Below, piece by piece: positions 1 through 7,375 of a stretch of DNA of 17,859 nucleotides (position 1 is the stretch's first letter; each line of letters opens with the position of its first letter). The position numbers and the translations under genes were made by a program. The notes under the pieces were generated by a model. That model ran no database searches. It saw only the letters and a program-made list of their open reading frames with translations, and was not told where the DNA came from. Source of the stretch: Lentisalinibacter sp964602525. GTDB taxonomy: Bacteria > Pseudomonadota > Gammaproteobacteria > Steroidobacterales > Woeseiaceae. The stretch covers positions 1-17,859 of the forward strand of contig CAZRSA010000052.1 of the NCBI GenBank assembly GCA_964602525.1, written 5' to 3'.

Positions 1-664
1 CGCGCACGGCGGCTATGGCGTCGGCGACGATGTTGCCCGGCGTCCAGTCGCCGGGACAGCCGCAGATGTCGCGCACGAAGCGGAAGACGATCTGCTCGCC
101 CTGCGGGGTATGGGTCACCTCGGGGTGGAACTGCAGGCCGTAGAAGCGGCGCTCGGGGTCCTCCATGGCGGCCAGCGGCGAGTTGTCGCTGGCCGCCGCG
201 GCGGCGAAGCCGGGTGGAAGCTCCTCGACCCGGTCGCCGTGGCTCATCCAGACCTTCAGCACCGCCGTGCCATCGGCGTGATGCTCGTCGGCGAGGCCGT
301 GCAGCAGCCCGGAGTCGCCCGGACGGATCTCGGCGTAGCCGAACTCCCTGTGCACCGAGGCCTCTACACGGCCGCCGAGCTGGGCCGCCATCGCCTGCAT
401 CCCGTAGCAGATGCCGAGCACGGGCACGCCGAGTTCGAACAGCGCCTCGTGCGCCCGCGGCGGGTCGTCCAGGTTGACGGACTCCGGGCCGCCGGAGAGG
501 ACGATGCCGCTGGCGCCGAAGCCGCGGATTTCGCCCTCATCCGTGTCCCAGGGGTGGATCTCGCAGTAGACGCCGGCCTCGCGCACGCGCCGCGCGATCA
601 ACTGGGTGTACTGGGAGCCGAAGTCGACGATCAGGATGCGGTGCGCATGGATGTCCCGTGACAT
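1..664 (-). CDS. guaA: GMP synthase (glutamine-hydrolysing), N-terminal part, cut by window edge
   Basis: This gene encodes the enzyme that aminates XMP to GMP using glutamine and ATP, the last step of guanine nucleotide synthesis in the cytoplasm. The 221 residues visible are the class I glutamine amidotransferase domain plus the start of the linker to the ATP-pyrophosphatase domain. The nucleophile is Cys86 in GICYGMQ, and the triad partners are His180 and Glu182 in GLQFHPEVTHT; the oxyanion-hole motif LSGGPES is at 56-62. The N-terminus MSRDIHAHRILIVDFGSQ aligns directly with E. coli GuaA, which fixes the ATG at 662-664. Only 7 bp separate it from the guaB stop and no strong ribosome binding site is visible, so translational coupling to guaB is likely. 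The synthetase and dimerisation domains lie outside the window. Identification is secure. Confidence 0.97.
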   Translation of the reverse strand, partial: MSRDIHAHRILIVDFGSQYTQLIARRVREAGVYCEIHPWDTDEGEIRGFGASGIVLSGGPESVNLDDPPRAHEALFELGVPVLGICYGMQAMAAQLGGRVEASVHREFGYAEIRPGDSGLLHGLADEHHADGTAVLKVWMSHGDRVEELPPGFAAAAASDNSPLAAMEDPERRFYGLQFHPEVTHTPQGEQIVFRFVRDICGCPGDWTPGNIVADAIAAVR

Positions 665-671
665 CGGCGGC

Positions 672-2132
672 TCACTTGGTGCGGTAGTTCGGGGCTTCCT
701 TCGTGATCGCGACGTCGTGGACGTGGCTCTCGCGCATGCCCGCGCCGGTGATGCGTACGAACTGGGGCTTGGTGCGCATCTCGTCGATGGAGCTGCAGCC
801 GGTATAGCCCATGGCCGCGCGCACGCCGCCCATCAGCTGGTGCACGATGGCGACCATGCTGCCCTTGTACGGCACCCGGCCTTCGATGCCCTCCGGCACC
901 AGCTTCTCCAGTTCCTCGGTGGCGTCCTGGAAATAGCGGTCCTTGGAACCCTTCGACATGGCGCCGATGGAGCCCATGCCCCGGTAGGACTTGTAGGAGC
1001 GGCCCTGATAGAGCTCCACCTCGCCCGGCGACTCCTCCGTGCCGGCGAACAGCCCGCCGATCATCACGCAATAGCCGCCGGCGACCAGCGCCTTGGCGAT
1101 GTCGCCCGAATAGCGGATGCCCCCGTCGGCGATCAGCGGGACGCCGTTCGGCGCCAGCGCGTCGGCCACCTCGGCCACGGCGGAGATCTGCGGCACGCCG
1201 ACGCCGGCGACCACCCGGGTGGTACAGATGGACCCGGGGCCGATGCCCACCTTCACCGCGTCGGCACCGGCCTCGACCAGCGCGAGCGCAGCGTCCGCGG
1301 TGACGACGTTACCGCCGATCACCTGGGTTTCGGGATAATGCCGCTTGATCCAGGAGACCCGGTCCAGCACGCCGCGGGAGAAGCCGTGGGAGGTGTCGAC
1401 CACGATCACGTCGACGCCGCTCTTCACCAGCAGCTCGACCCGCTCCTCGGTGTCCGCGCCCGTGCCGACGGCGGCACCCACGCGCAGCGCGCCGCGCTCG
1501 TCCTTGCAGGCCAGCGGGAAGTCCGTGGCCTTCTGGAAGTCCTTGGCGGTGATCATGCCGCGCAGGCGGAAGTCGTCGTCGACCACCAGCACCTTCTCGA
1601 TGCGGTGCTTGTGCAGCAGCGACAGCACCTCTTCCTTGCCGGCCCCCTCACGCACGGTGACCAGCTTCTCCTTGGGAGTCATCACCGAGGAGACGGCGGC
1701 GTCCATCCTGGTCTCGAAACGCAGGTCCCGGTTGGTGACGATACCCACCGTCTCGTCGCCGTCCACCACCGGCACGCCGGAGATGTTCTTCGACCGGGTG
1801 AGCTCCATGACCTCCCGGATGGTGAGGTCCGGGGAGACCGTGATGGGGTCGGAGATAACGCCGCTCTCGTACTTCTTCACCAGCGCGACCTGGCGTGCCT
1901 GTTCCTCGGGCGTCATGTTCTTGTGGATGATGCCCAGCCCGCCTTCCTGGGCGATCGTGATCGCCAGGCGGCCCTCGGTAACGGTATCCATGGCGGCCGA
2001 GGTCAGCGGAATGTTGAGCATGATCTCGCGGGTCAGCCGGGTGGCGAGACTGACCTGCCTCGGCAGCACCTCGGAGTAGGCCGGCTGCAGGAGAACGTCG
2101 TCGAATGTGAGCGCTTCCTTCGCTATGCGCAT
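672..2132 (-). CDS. guaB: Inosine-5'-monophosphate dehydrogenase
   Basis: GuaB oxidises IMP to XMP with NAD+, the committed step toward GMP, and feeds GuaA encoded directly downstream. The 486-residue product matches the usual length of bacterial IMPDH. The catalytic (beta/alpha)8 barrel is interrupted at about residues 93-205 by a pair of CBS domains that bind regulatory nucleotides. The catalytic loop GIGPGSICTT places the nucleophile at Cys303, and the mobile flap carries the general base Arg399 in SKDRYFQ. The phosphate-binding segment IADGGIR is at 334-340, and the C-terminus ends in the family-typical TKEAPNYR. The ATG at 2130-2132 is preceded by CAGGCACC, only a weak Shine-Dalgarno. 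A promoter is visible upstream, and the gene diverges from xseA as in E. coli. No unusual residues were seen; identification is secure. Confidence 0.98.
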   Translation of the reverse strand: MRIAKEALTFDDVLLQPAYSEVLPRQVSLATRLTREIMLNIPLTSAAMDTVTEGRLAITIAQEGGLGIIHKNMTPEEQARQVALVKKYESGVISDPITVSPDLTIREVMELTRSKNISGVPVVDGDETVGIVTNRDLRFETRMDAAVSSVMTPKEKLVTVREGAGKEEVLSLLHKHRIEKVLVVDDDFRLRGMITAKDFQKATDFPLACKDERGALRVGAAVGTGADTEERVELLVKSGVDVIVVDTSHGFSRGVLDRVSWIKRHYPETQVIGGNVVTADAALALVEAGADAVKVGIGPGSICTTRVVAGVGVPQISAVAEVADALAPNGVPLIADGGIRYSGDIAKALVAGGYCVMIGGLFAGTEESPGEVELYQGRSYKSYRGMGSIGAMSKGSKDRYFQDATEELEKLVPEGIEGRVPYKGSMVAIVHQLMGGVRAAMGYTGCSSIDEMRTKPQFVRITGAGMRESHVHDVAITKEAPNYRTK

Positions 2133-2165
2133 GGGTGGTGCCTGCCGGGTGGGGTTAAGCCGGCT

Positions 2166-2194
2166 ATTGTATGCCGCGGGGCCCGGCCGGTAAA
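2166..2194 (-). promoter_or_regulatory. Probable sigma70 promoter of guaBA with overlapping inverted repeat
   Basis: On the minus strand, TTTACC (2194-2189) and TACAAT (2171-2166) are separated by exactly 17 bp. They match the -35 and -10 consensus at 4/6 and 5/6 positions. Transcription would start near 2158-2159, giving a leader of about 26 nt before the guaB ATG. A short inverted repeat, CCGGT-AA-ACCGG at 2187-2198, overlaps the -35 element and could be an operator, but it does not resemble the E. coli PurR box and could be chance in GC-rich DNA. On the plus strand a weaker pair, CTGCCG (2142-2147) and TATTGT (2165-2170), also spaced 17 bp, might serve xseA. Confidence 0.6.
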
Positions 2195-2233
2195 CCGGAT
2201 GACCGCCCGCCCGCCGGGCTGTACTGTCGCCTC

Positions 2234-3616
2234 ATGGAACCCGAGGATGCTCCACTGCCCGGCGGCGGCCGGGACCGCCCGCTCAGCGTCTCGGCGCTGA
2301 ACCGGGACGTGCGCACGCTGCTCGAGACCGAGCTGCCCCGGCTGTGGGTGGAAGGCGAGATCTCGAATCTGGCGCGGCCTGCCTCCGGGCACGTCTACTT
2401 CAGCCTGAAGGACGACGGCGCGCAGATCCGCTGCGCCTTCTTCCGCCAGCGTCAGCGCGGCCTGTCCTTCCGCCCGGACAACGGGCAGCAGGTGCTGGTG
2501 CGCAGCCGCGTGAGCCTGTACGAACCCCGGGGCGACTACCAGCTGATCGTCGAGCAGATGGAAGAAGCGGGCGAGGGCGAACTCCGCCGCCGTTTCGAGC
2601 AGCTGAAGAAGAAACTGGCCGCCGAGGGGCTGTTCGACGAGGCGCTGAAGCGGCCCGTCCCGCGTCTTCCCCGGCGTATCGGCGTGGTCACCTCGCCGAG
2701 CGGAGCGGCAATCCGCGACATCCTGCACGTGCTCGCGCGCCGTTTCCCGGCGGTGCCGGTGATCGTCTACCCCACGGCGGTCCAGGGCGACGCCGCCCCG
2801 GCGGAGATCGTGGCCGCGCTGGAGACGGCGGGCCGGCGGGCCGAATGCGACGTGCTCATCCTGGCCCGGGGCGGCGGCTCCCTGGAGGACCTGTGGTCGT
2901 TCAACGAGGAAGCCGTGGCCCGCGCCGTGCGCTCGAGCCCCGTGCCGGTCATCGCCGGCGTCGGCCACGAGATCGACTTCACCATCGCGGACTTCGCGGC
3001 GGATGTGCGCGCGCCCACCCCCTCCGGCGCGGCGGAACTGGCGGTACCGGACTGGCGGGACTGGTCGGTACGCCTGGAGCAGGCCGCCCGGCGGCTCGCA
3101 GCGGGGCTGGAGCGACGGCTGGAGGAGCGCGACCAGACTCTGGACCGCCTGGCCCGGCGCCTGACCCTTGCCAGCCCGGCCCGGCGCTTGCGCTATCAGC
3201 ACGAACGCCTCGACTCCCTGTCCCGGCGCATGGCCGCGGCCCGGGCGGCGCTGCTGACCCGGACCGGTCACCGTCTCGAACGCCTGCAGGCCCGCCTGCT
3301 CGCCGCCTCCCCGGCCGGCCGGCTGAAAGACCTGCATGCGCGCTGGACGCTGGCCGACCGGTCGCTCCGCCGGGTCATGCCCGAGCGCCTGCAGGCGCTG
3401 CGGGTACGCCTCGCCGGCGACGCCCGGGCGCTGAACACCGTGAGCCCGCTCGCCACGCTGGAAAGAGGCTATGCGATTGTGACGGCGGAAGCCGACGGCG
3501 CGGTGCTGCGGGACGCCGCAGAGGCAAGTCCCGGCACGCGCGTGAAAGCCCGGCTCGCACGGGGCGCCTTGGTCGCGACGGTCGATGCCACGGAGTTGCC
3601 GGAGGAGCAGAAATGA
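2234..3616 (+). CDS. xseA: Exodeoxyribonuclease VII large subunit
   Basis: XseA is the catalytic subunit of exonuclease VII, which with multiple XseB subunits degrades single-stranded DNA from both ends during repair and recombination. The 460-residue protein matches E. coli XseA (about 456). An N-terminal OB-fold covers about residues 17-110 (WVEGEISNLARPASGH, YEPRGDYQL). The nuclease domain follows with TSPSGAAIRDILHVL (153-167), RGGGSLEDLWSFNEE (212-226) and GVGHEIDFTIADF (242-254). The arginine-rich, heptad-like stretch from about 275 to 405 is the coiled coil that carries XseB. The C-terminal SPLATLERGYAIV motif is typical. The ATG at 2234 was chosen because it leaves the expected short lead before LSVSALNRDVR; an upstream in-frame ATG at 2171 would overlap the guaB promoter. 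xseB is not in the window. Confidence 0.95.
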   Translation: MEPEDAPLPGGGRDRPLSVSALNRDVRTLLETELPRLWVEGEISNLARPASGHVYFSLKDDGAQIRCAFFRQRQRGLSFRPDNGQQVLVRSRVSLYEPRGDYQLIVEQMEEAGEGELRRRFEQLKKKLAAEGLFDEALKRPVPRLPRRIGVVTSPSGAAIRDILHVLARRFPAVPVIVYPTAVQGDAAPAEIVAALETAGRRAECDVLILARGGGSLEDLWSFNEEAVARAVRSSPVPVIAGVGHEIDFTIADFAADVRAPTPSGAAELAVPDWRDWSVRLEQAARRLAAGLERRLEERDQTLDRLARRLTLASPARRLRYQHERLDSLSRRMAAARAALLTRTGHRLERLQARLLAASPAGRLKDLHARWTLADRSLRRVMPERLQALRVRLAGDARALNTVSPLATLERGYAIVTAEADGAVLRDAAEASPGTRVKARLARGALVATVDATELPEEQK

Positions 3617-4449
3617 GCCGCGCGGCCTGCGGACTGCTCTTCATGCTGGCCTTTCTCCCGACCCTCTCCGCTGAGACGGCGGAACTGCCGCATGCACCCC
3701 GGCCCGGCGGCATCGCCGTGGTGCCACTTCCCGCGGCCGGCGAGCGGCCGGCGCGGGTCGAGTTCCGCGAGCGCCGGGTGATGCTGCGCCGGCAGGACGA
3801 CCGCTGGGTGGCCGTTGCCGGCATCCCGCTGGACCAGGTACCCGGCACCGCCGCGCTGACCGTCACCCGCGCCGACAGCAGTCGCCGGGAACTCCCTTTC
3901 GAGGTCGGCGAAGCGGACTACGCCACCCAGCACCTGACGGTGCCGAACCGCCGCCACGTCAGCCCCGACCCGGCAGACCTGGAGCGGATCGGCCGCGAGC
4001 GCAGGATCATCGACGCCGCGCTCACCCGCTTCACGGAGCCGGCATCGCCGGCACTGGCCTTCGACGCGCCGGTGGCGGGGCGCCGGAGCTCCAGCTTCGG
4101 CCTGCGCCGCTTCTTCAACGGCCAGCCCCGCTCGCCCCACAAGGGCATGGACATCGCGGCAGCCAAAGGTACGCCGATCCACGCGCCGCTGCCGGGCGAG
4201 GTCGCTGCGACCGGCGACTACTTCTTCAACGGCAACACGGTGATCGTCGATCACGGCGAGGGCCTGATCACCCTCTACTGCCACCTCGAACGCATCGACG
4301 TGGCGGAAGGCGCCCGCCTCGAGGCCGGCGAGCGCCTCGGCACCGTGGGCGCCACCGGCCGTGTGACCGGCCCCCACCTGCACTGGGGCGTGTACCTGAA
4401 CGGCACGGCCGTCGACCCGTCCCTCTTCCTCCCGCCCGACACGGGGTAG
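3613..4449 (+). CDS. Secreted M23 (LytM-type) peptidoglycan endopeptidase
   Basis: This 278-residue protein is predicted to act in the periplasm on peptidoglycan cross-bridges. Residues 1-20 form a signal peptide (MSRAACGLLFMLAFLPTLSA, probable cleavage before ETAEL). Residues 30-145 are a beta-rich non-catalytic domain, and 150-275 are an M23 peptidase domain. The zinc ligands and catalytic residues appear intact: His176 and Asp180 in HKGMD, His224 in YCHL, and His255 and His257 in HLHWG. It may therefore be active rather than a degenerate EnvC/NlpD-like activator. No LysM domain or long coiled coil is present. The ATG overlaps the xseA stop as ATGA and is preceded by GGAGGAG at 3601-3607, so it is translated with xseA. 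The TAG stop lies inside the left arm of the adjacent inverted repeat. The substrate and partner are unknown. Confidence 0.88.
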   Translation: MSRAACGLLFMLAFLPTLSAETAELPHAPRPGGIAVVPLPAAGERPARVEFRERRVMLRRQDDRWVAVAGIPLDQVPGTAALTVTRADSSRRELPFEVGEADYATQHLTVPNRRHVSPDPADLERIGRERRIIDAALTRFTEPASPALAFDAPVAGRRSSSFGLRRFFNGQPRSPHKGMDIAAAKGTPIHAPLPGEVAATGDYFFNGNTVIVDHGEGLITLYCHLERIDVAEGARLEAGERLGTVGATGRVTGPHLHWGVYLNGTAVDPSLFLPPDTG

Positions 4450-4470
4450 GAGGGCCTTCAGGCCCGACCC
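4444..4470 (+). repeat. Left REP-like arm, overlaps the peptidase stop codon
   Basis: The hairpin GGGCC-TTCA-GGCCC occupies 4452-4465 and is followed by GACCC. The GTAG tetranucleotide at 4446-4449 includes the TAG stop (4447-4449) of the M23 peptidase gene, so the repeat defines the protein's C-terminus. Confidence 0.7.
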
Positions 4471-4567
4471 GACTTTCTATCAGCGTAGACCCGCCATCGG
4501 GTGGGCATGGGTCAACACGCGCTGCTGACTGGCAGCCCCTTCATGGGGTCGCAGTCGTAGCCGTCAT

Positions 4568-4621
4568 GCGGGGGTATCCGTCGCCGCGACCTTTTGTCGG
4601 GAGCAAGACGGATGCCCCCGC
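4568..4621. repeat. Central hairpin inside the BIME-like element
   Basis: GCGGGGGTATCCGTC (4568-4582) pairs with GACGGATGCCCCCGC (4607-4621) at 14 of 15 positions. The odd position is a G-T wobble in RNA of one orientation. The 24-nt loop contains a further CGAC...GTCG pairing at 4587-4599. Smaller hairpins occur to the left, for example GCTGC/GCAGC (4521-4536) and CCCC/GGGG (4536-4548). It could be an older, decayed repeat unit or an RNA structure; the sequence alone does not decide. Confidence 0.55.
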
Positions 4622-4654
4622 AGGGCCGCCATAAAAGAAAGGAGTCAGGAGGAA

Positions 4655-4681
4655 GGGTCGGGCCTGAAGGCCCTCCTGCCC
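4655..4681 (-). repeat. Right REP-like arm, 5 bp after the MetX-family stop
   Basis: This is the inverted copy of the left arm. It differs only at the position matching the T of GTAG (GCAG here). Read on the minus strand, it begins just downstream of the acyltransferase stop codon, so its hairpin would form in that gene's 3' untranslated RNA. The sequence after the hairpin is CT-rich rather than a clean T run, so intrinsic termination is uncertain. Confidence 0.65.
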
Positions 4682-4686
4682 GGGTA

Positions 4687-5811
4687 TCAGGTGCAGGTTT
4701 CGAAGAAGCGGCAGATCACCGGCCGGAAGGAATCCATGTCCACCAGGAACGAATCGTGGCCCTGCAGGGAGTGCAGGCGTACGAACTCGACCGTCCGGCC
4801 CGGCTTGCGCAGGCCGTTGGCCAGCTCCTCCTGCTGACGGATGGGGAACAGGAAGTCGGTCTCGACGCCGATCACCATCGCCCGCTCGAGCTCGATGCGC
4901 GAGAAGGCCGCGGTCCGTGAGCCGCCGTGGTCGCCCAGGTCGAACAGGTCGCTCGCCCGGGACAGGTACAGGTAACAGTTGGCGTCGAACTGACCGGTGA
5001 ACTTGCGGGCGTGGTTCTCGAGATAGGACTCCACGGAGAAATCGATGCAGAACGGGTCGCCGGAGAGATGCTCCTCGGAGACGCGCTCGCGGCCGAAACG
5101 CTGCTCCCATTCCTTCGCCGAACGGTAGGTGATCATGCCGAGCTTGCGGGCGAGCTGCATGCCGGTGATGGGGCCCTTGCCCAGTTCGTAGTTGCCGTTG
5201 TTCCACGCCGGATCCTTGCGGATCATCTCCCGCTGCAGCGAGCGCAGCGCGATGGAGAAAGGCAGCGCCCGGTCGCAGGAGGAGATGGAGACGAGGTGGC
5301 GTGCGGCGCCGGGGTACTGCAGGCAGTAGGCCAGCGCCGTCATACCGCCCATGCTGCACCCGATCACGGTGTGCAGGCGCTCGATGCCGAGGTGCTCTGC
5401 CACCGCGTGGCCGCCGCGGGCGACGTCCTCGAGGCTCAGCACCGGGAAGTTCAGCCGGTAGGGCTGGTCGGTCACCGGATCGATGGAGGCGGCGCCGGTG
5501 GAGCCGTAGCAGCTGCCCAGCGAGTTCACGCAGACGACGAAATAGCGCTCGGTATCCACCGGCCGGTCCGGCCCCACCATCTCCTCCCACCAGCCCGGCG
5601 CCGGATCCTCCCGCGAAGAGGTGGCATGGGCCGAAGGCGAGAGTCCGGTGAAGATCAGCACGCCGTTGTCCCGGGCGGCATTCAGCTGCCCCCAGGTCTC
5701 GTAAGCGATCTGCGGGTCCACCAGTACGCCGCCGCGTCGCATCGGAAACTCGCCCTCGATGCGGAGTATCTTCCGGGCGCTGGGCTTGCGCGTGTCTCTC
5801 AACGCATCCAT
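4687..5811 (-). CDS. metX: MetX-family O-acyltransferase, possibly serine O-succinyltransferase type
   Basis: This is an alpha/beta-hydrolase acyltransferase of the MetX family, which transfers an acetyl or succinyl group from CoA to the hydroxyl of homoserine or serine for methionine or cysteine synthesis. With the start chosen here the product has 374 residues. The triad is visible as Ser153 in GCSMGGM, Asp319 in VETD and His352 in QGHD. Several motifs differ from canonical homoserine enzymes: TGLSPSAHA replaces the usual HALSG-HHAAG, NSLGSCYGSTGAAS replaces NNLGGCNGSTGP, and GCSMGGMT replaces GGSMGGMQ. As I recall the family, the variant forms resemble the serine O-succinyltransferases of Xanthomonadales. 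ATG 5811 is preferred over the adjacent GTG at 5814 because GGA lies at better spacing. Family membership is secure; substrate is inference. Confidence 0.88.
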   Translation of the reverse strand: MDALRDTRKPSARKILRIEGEFPMRRGGVLVDPQIAYETWGQLNAARDNGVLIFTGLSPSAHATSSREDPAPGWWEEMVGPDRPVDTERYFVVCVNSLGSCYGSTGAASIDPVTDQPYRLNFPVLSLEDVARGGHAVAEHLGIERLHTVIGCSMGGMTALAYCLQYPGAARHLVSISSCDRALPFSIALRSLQREMIRKDPAWNNGNYELGKGPITGMQLARKLGMITYRSAKEWEQRFGRERVSEEHLSGDPFCIDFSVESYLENHARKFTGQFDANCYLYLSRASDLFDLGDHGGSRTAAFSRIELERAMVIGVETDFLFPIRQQEELANGLRKPGRTVEFVRLHSLQGHDSFLVDMDSFRPVICRFFETCT

Positions 5812-5934
5812 CACGTGTCCATTGTGCGGTCTCCCGGCACCGGGTGCCAGAATGGCGGCGGATCAGCGCAGGAATTCTTGCGCGATGCCGGGCAGAGCCT
5901 GTTCGTTCCTGTCGTGAATGACAGTTTAACCGGC
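5812..5934. other. Spacer between der and metX, small hairpins only
   Basis: Both flanking genes are on the minus strand. After the der stop there is a modest hairpin CTGTC-ATTCAC-GACAG (5909-5924) without a T tract, so der transcripts may run on into metX. Closer to metX, GGCACC-G-GGTGCC (5836-5848) is a perfect short inverted repeat. No convincing -35/-10 pair for metX was found. Confidence 0.4.
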
Positions 5935-7317
5935 TCACCGCTTGACGTGCTTCAGCAGCCGCTTGCGGCGGCGCTGCTGGCGCGGCGTGAGCTTGTTGCG
6001 GCGGCCCTTGTACGGATTGTCGCCGGTGCGGAAGCTGAGCCGTATCGGCGTGCCGTCCAGATCGAAGGTCTTGCGGAAGTGATTGACGAGATAGCGCTTG
6101 TAGCTGCCCGGCAGGCGGTCGGTCTGGTTGCCGTGGATGACGATCACCGGCGGATTGCGCCCGCCCTGGTGGGCGAAGCGCAGCCGGATGCGCCTTCCGC
6201 GCACCAGCGGCGGCGGATGGGCCTCCACCGCGGACTGCAGCGCCCGGGTGAGATCCGGCGTGGGCAGGTCGCGCCAGGCCGCGGCATGCACGGCGTCGAC
6301 GCTCGCGAGCAGATCGCCCACCCCGGTGCCGTGCAGTGCCGAGATGAAGTAGCGCGGCGCGAAGTCCATGAACGGCAACCGACGGTCGAGTTCGTCGCGG
6401 ACGTGGCGGCGCTGATCGCCCGCGAGGCCGTCCCATTTGTTGATGGCGATGATGATCGCCCGGCCGCGCTCCACCGCCAGGCCCATGAGCGAGACGTCCT
6501 GCTCCGTGATGCCCTCCCGGGCATCGACCACGGTGATGACGACGGCGGCCTCTTCCATGGCCTGCAGCGCCTTGACGACACTGAACTTCTCGATCGATTC
6601 CTGCACCCGGGCGCGGCGTCGGACACCCGCGGTGTCGACGAGCGTGTACTCCCGGCCGTCGCGCCTGAACGGCACGCGCACGCTGTCCCGGGTGGTGCCC
6701 GGCTGGTCGAAGGCGACCAGGCGCTCCTCGCCCAGCAGCCGGTTGATGAGGGTGGACTTGCCCACGTTCGGCCGGCCGATCACGGCCACGGTGATGCCTT
6801 CGGCCGGTGCTTCCGGCTCCCGCTCCGGCTCGAAGCCGGCCAGGACGCCGTCCATCATGCCCGTGATGCGGTCGCCGTGGGCGGCCGAGACGACCACCGG
6901 CTCGCCGAGGCCCAGCGCGTGGAACTCGCTGGCCGCGACGTCGCTCGCCAGGCCCTCGCCCTTGTTGACGGCCAGGGTCACGGACACGTCCCGGCGGCGA
7001 ACCAGAGCCGCCACGTTTTCGTCCGCCGCCGTCAGGCCCTCCCGGGCATCGACCAGGAAGACGACCCGGTCGGCCTCCTCCAGCGCCTTCAGCGTCTGCT
7101 GCTCCATGAGTTCGTCGACGCCCTCCCGCGCGCCGGCCAGGCCGCCCGTGTCGATCACGATATAGGGCACGGGCCCGACCTTGCCGAAGCCGTACTGGCG
7201 GTCGCGGGTCAGCCCGGGAAAATCGGCAACCAGCGCATCACGGGAGCGGGTCAGCCGGTTGAACAGCGTGGACTTGCCGACGTTGGGGCGTCCGACGAGC
7301 GCGATGACGGGCAGCAT
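5935..7317 (-). CDS. der: Ribosome biogenesis GTPase Der (EngA)
   Basis: Der is an essential GTPase with two tandem G domains that helps mature the 50S subunit. The 460-residue protein has P-loops GRPNVGKST at 9-17 and 181-189. G3 motifs are DTGG (56-59) and DTAG (228-231), and the second G4 is NKWD (293-296). The C-terminal KH-like domain spans about 350-440, followed by a very basic tail (residues 441-460) suited to RNA contact. The first G4 motif reads NKGE rather than NKxD, a variant that I recall from other proteobacterial Der proteins. The ATG at 7315-7317 begins the family-typical MLPVIALVGRPNVGK; a longer open frame upstream has no homologous N-terminus. A GGGA ribosome binding site lies about 8 nt upstream. 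It closes the run that begins at ndk, 58 bp after bamB. Confidence 0.97.
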   Translation of the reverse strand: MLPVIALVGRPNVGKSTLFNRLTRSRDALVADFPGLTRDRQYGFGKVGPVPYIVIDTGGLAGAREGVDELMEQQTLKALEEADRVVFLVDAREGLTAADENVAALVRRRDVSVTLAVNKGEGLASDVAASEFHALGLGEPVVVSAAHGDRITGMMDGVLAGFEPEREPEAPAEGITVAVIGRPNVGKSTLINRLLGEERLVAFDQPGTTRDSVRVPFRRDGREYTLVDTAGVRRRARVQESIEKFSVVKALQAMEEAAVVITVVDAREGITEQDVSLMGLAVERGRAIIIAINKWDGLAGDQRRHVRDELDRRLPFMDFAPRYFISALHGTGVGDLLASVDAVHAAAWRDLPTPDLTRALQSAVEAHPPPLVRGRRIRLRFAHQGGRNPPVIVIHGNQTDRLPGSYKRYLVNHFRKTFDLDGTPIRLSFRTGDNPYKGRRNKLTPRQQRRRKRLLKHVKR

Positions 7318-7375
7318 GGCGATATCCCGGCTACCCCTGGTTACGCCGACACGACCGGGGGGCGGCCGCCGGACC

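Larger units (their letters stand above)
4444..4681. repeat. BIME-like element: inverted pair of REP-like hairpins flanking structured DNA
   Basis: Arms at 4444-4470 and 4655-4681 are inverted copies that match at 26 of 27 positions. Each arm contains the hairpin GGGCCTTCAGGCCC preceded by AGGA, and the left arm reads GTAG just before it (GCAG in the right arm). A GTAG or similar tetranucleotide next to a GC-rich hairpin is the hallmark of REP sequences mobilised by RAYT (TnpA-REP) transposases, and an inverted pair is the classic BIME layout. No RAYT gene lies in the window. The roughly 180 bp between the arms contain no convincing ORF but several smaller hairpins. The element sits between convergent genes, the usual site for REPs, and could also block readthrough from both sides, though neither hairpin has an adjoining T tract. 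The family assignment is inference. Confidence 0.7.

Noticed and set aside
606..2300. A 564-codon open frame on the plus strand opposite guaB
   Set aside because: It is the complementary-strand shadow of guaB: repetitive His, Asp and Gly composition, no recognisable domain and no ribosome binding site.
5909..5924. CTGTC/GACAG hairpin after der as an intrinsic terminator
   Set aside because: The stem is only 5 bp and no T tract follows.
6954..6966. First G4 motif NKGE in Der as a loss of GTP specificity
   Set aside because: As I recall, a Glu at this position is common in the first G domain of proteobacterial Der, so it is probably not a defect.
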